NCBI GenBank assembly: GCA_023139105.1 | Contig: JAGLOF010000074.1 | Coordinates: 1 to 64,000 of the forward strand | DNA: 64,000 nt | Direction: 5' to 3' | From: a bacterium | GTDB lineage: Bacteria > Zhuqueibacterota > QNDG01 > JAGLOF01 | Part shown: positions 61,457-64,000 of the stretch, piece by piece | Layout of the letters: every line of letters begins with the position of its first letter | Numbering within the stretch: position 1 is the first letter of the stretch | The notes under the pieces: generated by a model | Database searches by the model: none | Told to the model about the DNA's origin: nothing | Seen by the model: only the letters and a program-made list of their open reading frames with translations | Position numbers and translations under genes: made by a program

Positions 61457-61464
61457 AGAGTATG

Positions 61465-61544
61465 TCGCCCTTTCAGGGCTGGATGTTTTAATTCCATACC
61501 CCGGGCGGTGCCCGGGGCTGGTATGTATTGCCCTTTCAGGGCAA
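61465..61544. repeat. GCCCTTTCAGGGC-type palindromic repeat
   Basis: GCCCTTTCAGGGC occurs twice (61467-61479 and 61530-61542) around a core of CCCCGGGCGGTGCCCGGGG (61499-61517). Each block is itself a palindrome. Repeats of this kind are known to recur many times within single genomes of diverse bacteria (established in general; not checked here). It lies between the HAD gene and the convergent LolA-like gene. Confidence 0.8.
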
Positions 61545-61714
61545 GAACTCTGTTCTTCAGAATGTAAGTTCCTGACACTATTTTCAAAAGGCATGTTAAA
61601 AATTCCCTATAACATAACCTATGACCAGCATGCATATATTTTGTAATTTACTCACTCAAATCAATATAGATCCGGAATTTTTGTAGTGATCTTATTGCAT
61701 AAAGGGTGCTGAAG

Positions 61715-62503
61715 TTATTGATGTTGTTTTTTCCATGCTTCAGCTGTGAGTTTTCTAAAAGTATTGACATCTATTTCCGGATTCAGTTTAATTTCATCCA
61801 CTTCATACACGCGGTAACGAATGCCGTATTCCGACTCGATCAGATAGGGCAACTTGATGCCACCCACTTCACGATAGTCACTGAAAAAAGTCTCCAGTCT
61901 GTTTTTCATGCCAAAGTCATAGGTGTCACCAGTCATGCTCACTACCAGAAAAGTTTCTATACTGATGAACCAGTTTTCTACAGACTTATCTTTTAAAGTA
62001 ACTTTGAGGTTGTAGACTTCTTCACCGTCCAGATCTTCCTTTCCTATCAGTTCTACCTGATTGCCCCTGGCAGTATAATTCCAGAATACAGGTTCAAAGA
62101 AACGTTCTCTGAGTGTGACTTTATCCAGGTTGCCTTGTGTAGGTATGGTGCGGGGAGAAGCATGGTCTGGCCCCATCAGGGGATTTACCCACCATGCGTC
62201 GTTTCCGTCATAGGCATGCACTGTAAGCATGTTGATGCGTCTGCATTCAAAGCGGTAGAGATCGGGACGTTGACGAATGAGCGTGAAGCTTTCGGGATCA
62301 CTGAAATTAGTATAGGTGCCTGTCATTTTAAGGCTCTTGATATTTGCCCATTGTTCTGTTCCACCACAGGCATCCATGTTTTTTTGGATGATTTCATCGG
62401 CCGTCATGTTTTGGGCAGAGACAACGCTCCCCATGGAAGCTAAAAACAGAATCCAAACACCCACGATCATAGTCTTGTTGAAACGGTTATTTTGTGAGAT
62501 CAT
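61715..62503 (-). CDS. Periplasmic LolA-like outer-membrane lipoprotein-sorting protein
   Basis: A 262-residue protein with a signal peptide (cut after 'SVVSAQ'). 'MTADEIIQKNMDACGG' and 'WANIKSLKMTGTYTNF' at the start of the mature part, 'NDAWWVNP', 'DGEEVYNLKVTLKDKS' and 'FFSDYREVGGIKLPYLIESE' are typical of LolA/LolB-like half-barrels. It may carry a lipid or lipoprotein across the periplasm. It overlaps the upstream PQQ-propeller gene by 17 bases, so the two are co-translated. GGAGGAGATGG lies before its start. Confidence 0.8.
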   Translation of the reverse strand: MISQNNRFNKTMIVGVWILFLASMGSVVSAQNMTADEIIQKNMDACGGTEQWANIKSLKMTGTYTNFSDPESFTLIRQRPDLYRFECRRINMLTVHAYDGNDAWWVNPLMGPDHASPRTIPTQGNLDKVTLRERFFEPVFWNYTARGNQVELIGKEDLDGEEVYNLKVTLKDKSVENWFISIETFLVVSMTGDTYDFGMKNRLETFFSDYREVGGIKLPYLIESEYGIRYRVYEVDEIKLNPEIDVNTFRKLTAEAWKKQHQ

Positions 62504-63770
62504 AACAGGCCATCTCCTCCAGGTTTCTTACATATAATTTTCCATCAGCAAAAGTGGGTGTAGTCCAGGATTTGCCTTCTATGACCTGGGCTGCTGCCAG
62601 TTCAGTATATTTTTCAGGTGTTGCCTCTACAACATGCAGACTACCTTTGTCGCTCAGTACCAGCAGTTTGCCATCAGCAACAATGAGGCTGCCTTTACCC
62701 AGACCACGTTTTCGCCAGAGCCGTTTTCCTGTTTCAGCATTCTGGCATTCCAGTGTGGCATTGCTAAAGCCATACATATAGCCATCCATGTGGACTGCTG
62801 AGTTAAAATGATTTTTCATGGTTGTGGAGGTCCAGGCTTCTTTTACTGAATATACACCATTCTCTTTCATAATCTCCAGAGCTTTGCTGCCGGCACGCAT
62901 TTGGCTGGATACAAATATTTTATTGGGGGAGATGAGTACAGGCATGGTTATGACACCGGGCAGGCCCGGGCCGGTCCAGAGTATTTCGCCTTTGGCATTG
63001 AGTGATGTAAGCTCATAAACACCTCGCCTGCGACCATCAACTTGTATGACCCTTGTACTGGCAAAGATCACCTGTTTTTCACCGTGTATCTCTGTTAATG
63101 TAGGTGATGAGAATGTCGGAACACTGTTGGAGTTCTTCCAGAGGATTTTACCTGTAATTTTATCCAGACCCATGAAGGCAGTAGTGTCCATGCCACTGGC
63201 AAATAAAATAACTTTGCCATCAAGAATTACGGGAGATGCGGTGAAGCCACGGTTTTGAGCCGATGGCAGTTTGAACTGTTCGGCAATGGGGTTTTTCCAG
63301 ATCATTTCACCGGTCTGGAGATTGACACAGTGCATGACACCCCATGAGTCAAACATATAGGCGTTGCTTTCATCAATGGCCGGAGTGGCTCTGGGGCCAT
63401 CACCAAACTCTTCAACAAAAAGTTTATTCATGTTATAACGCCAAATCTCGTTGCCGTTTTGTCGGTCAAAAGCACCAAGGAATTCAGTACTGTCTTCACT
63501 GAAACCTGTGATCAGGCGGCTGCCGGCTATGGTAAGGCCGGAGAAAGCATCGCCAATGGACTGCTTCCATACTTGATGAGGTGTACCACCTTCAATCCAG
63601 GATGTGATTGTGGCAGTAGAATTGGAGATACCATCACTGTAGATTCCACGATACTGTGGCCATTGGTCTGTGAATTTATCATTTTGTAATCCGCAGCCAA
63701 GGCAAAGCACAAGAAACAGCAGTAGTGGTACTAGTTTGCTGCTGTTTAAAACATTTTTTTTGATGCTCAT
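62487..63770 (-). CDS. PQQ-type beta-propeller lipoprotein
   Basis: A 427-residue lipoprotein (lipobox ending 'LGC', about Cys26). It has repeats of the PQQ-like/BamB type: 'GAFDRQNGNEIWRYN', 'HCVNLQTGEMIWKN', 'MGLDKITGKILWKN', 'ECQNAETGKRLWRK', each with 'xxTGxxxW' motifs that make beta-propeller blades. 'QWPQYRGIYSDGISN' at the start is common in such exported proteins. No PQQ-binding dehydrogenase signature, so likely a structural or binding propeller in the periplasm. Co-transcribed with the LolA-like gene. A TTGCAC/TATCTT promoter lies upstream. Confidence 0.82.
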   Translation of the reverse strand: MSIKKNVLNSSKLVPLLLFLVLCLGCGLQNDKFTDQWPQYRGIYSDGISNSTATITSWIEGGTPHQVWKQSIGDAFSGLTIAGSRLITGFSEDSTEFLGAFDRQNGNEIWRYNMNKLFVEEFGDGPRATPAIDESNAYMFDSWGVMHCVNLQTGEMIWKNPIAEQFKLPSAQNRGFTASPVILDGKVILFASGMDTTAFMGLDKITGKILWKNSNSVPTFSSPTLTEIHGEKQVIFASTRVIQVDGRRRGVYELTSLNAKGEILWTGPGLPGVITMPVLISPNKIFVSSQMRAGSKALEIMKENGVYSVKEAWTSTTMKNHFNSAVHMDGYMYGFSNATLECQNAETGKRLWRKRGLGKGSLIVADGKLLVLSDKGSLHVVEATPEKYTELAAAQVIEGKSWTTPTFADGKLYVRNLEEMACYDLTK

Positions 63771-63824
63771 TAATCTCTCCTTGAATTTGTGAGGGTTATA
63801 GGGTGTCAGCTTGTACGCAACTTA

Positions 63825-63853
63825 AAGATAATGCCTGAGCTCTAATTGTGCAA
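63825..63853 (-). promoter_or_regulatory. Putative promoter of the PQQ-propeller gene
   Basis: On the minus strand TTGCAC (63853-63848), 17 bases, TATCTT (63830-63825). About 55 bases before the start codon. One base off the TTGCAT hexamer seen at three other promoters. Confidence 0.45.
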
Positions 63854-63894
63854 AGAAAACTTCTTCCCAATATAAAACATCAGGCTCTTTCTGC

Positions 63895-63960
63895 AAAAGA
63901 AAAAGCATTTGCCCACGGAATACACGGAGCCTCCCAGCCCTGCCCTGCGATATAAAAAAA
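63895..63960 (+). repeat. 66-bp dispersed direct repeat, copy B
   Basis: 60 of 66 bases match copy A (44743-44808) without gaps. It sits upstream of the PQQ-propeller gene and is followed by unassigned sequence to the end of the window. Confidence 0.85.
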
Positions 63961-64000
63961 AGAGCTCTTGTGGATAATATGTAGTCGACCCTTTTTTTAC

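Noticed and set aside
1-64000. tRNA, rRNA, CRISPR arrays, prophage or transposase genes
   Set aside because: None recognised by eye on either strand; short direct repeats at regular spacing were seen only inside the 16-residue-repeat gene. A tRNAscan or CRISPR tool run would be decisive.

Overview
The window reads as chromosomal DNA of a Gram-negative bacterium of the FCB group (Bacteroidota, Calditrichota, KSB1, Marinimicrobia and relatives). Four large or secreted proteins (30020-33361, 34913-37684, 54075-55253, 55361-57739) end in a Por/type IX-like C-terminal sorting domain of the 'YPNPFNPxT ... IYDxxGR ... SGxY' type. There are many lipoproteins, outer-membrane and periplasmic proteins, RND pumps and sigma-54 regulation. 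No rRNA, tRNA, CRISPR array, transposase, integrase or phage gene was recognised, so the exact phylum is inference.

Layout. 1-5.6 kb: an AT-rich run of six same-strand genes (two secreted beta-propellers, a zinc-peptidase lipoprotein, a BamE-like lipoprotein, two unknowns) separated by hairpin-rich spacers. 5.9-8.1 kb: a TPR histidine kinase that lacks its H-box, and a cold-shock protein with a hairpin/poly-T leader. 8.6-18.0 kb: an efflux operon (adaptor, RND pump, TPR protein, 16-residue-repeat protein, second RND pump). 18.2-23.7 kb: peptidyl-dipeptidase Dcp-like lipoprotein, second cold-shock gene, C69 dipeptidase, phosphofructokinase. 24.1-29.6 kb: DHH phosphoesterase with a DUF6485-like partner, then a multi-subunit flavin/iron-sulfur amine (proline/sarcosine-type) dehydrogenase with a short-chain dehydrogenase. 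30.0-38.1 kb: sorted surface proteins and a large nested palindrome. 38.2-47.8 kb: MATE exporter, a Cys-rich secreted protein with thioredoxin-like and MauE-like genes, RarD, GNAT, MocR regulator, EamA, a lipoprotein and a Rho_N-like protein. 48.0-55.3 kb: solute-binding lipoprotein, histidine kinase and NtrC-type regulator in one operon, then a predicted sigma-54 promoter in front of a degenerate receiver, a beta-barrel protein and a sorted secreted protein. 55.4-64 kb: C25 gingipain-like peptidase, rhodanese, glutamine synthetase with a terminator-bearing leader, SlyD-like FKBP, HAD hydrolase, and a LolA-like/PQQ-propeller pair.

The points most worth a second look are: (1) the MauE/TlpA-like pair followed by a 12-cysteine exported protein, which looks like a dedicated oxidative-folding module; (2) the sigma-54 promoter wrapped in a perfect inverted repeat beside its likely NtrC activator, driving a receiver with Glu at the phospho-acceptor site; (3) an intrinsic terminator inside the glnA leader; (4) the histidine kinase whose H-box and transmembrane segment seem to have been removed in frame; (5) several intergenic palindromic or dispersed repeats (1153-1331, 34743-34904, 44743-44808 with 63895-63960, 61465-61544). 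All assignments come from reading motifs by eye; no database search was run.
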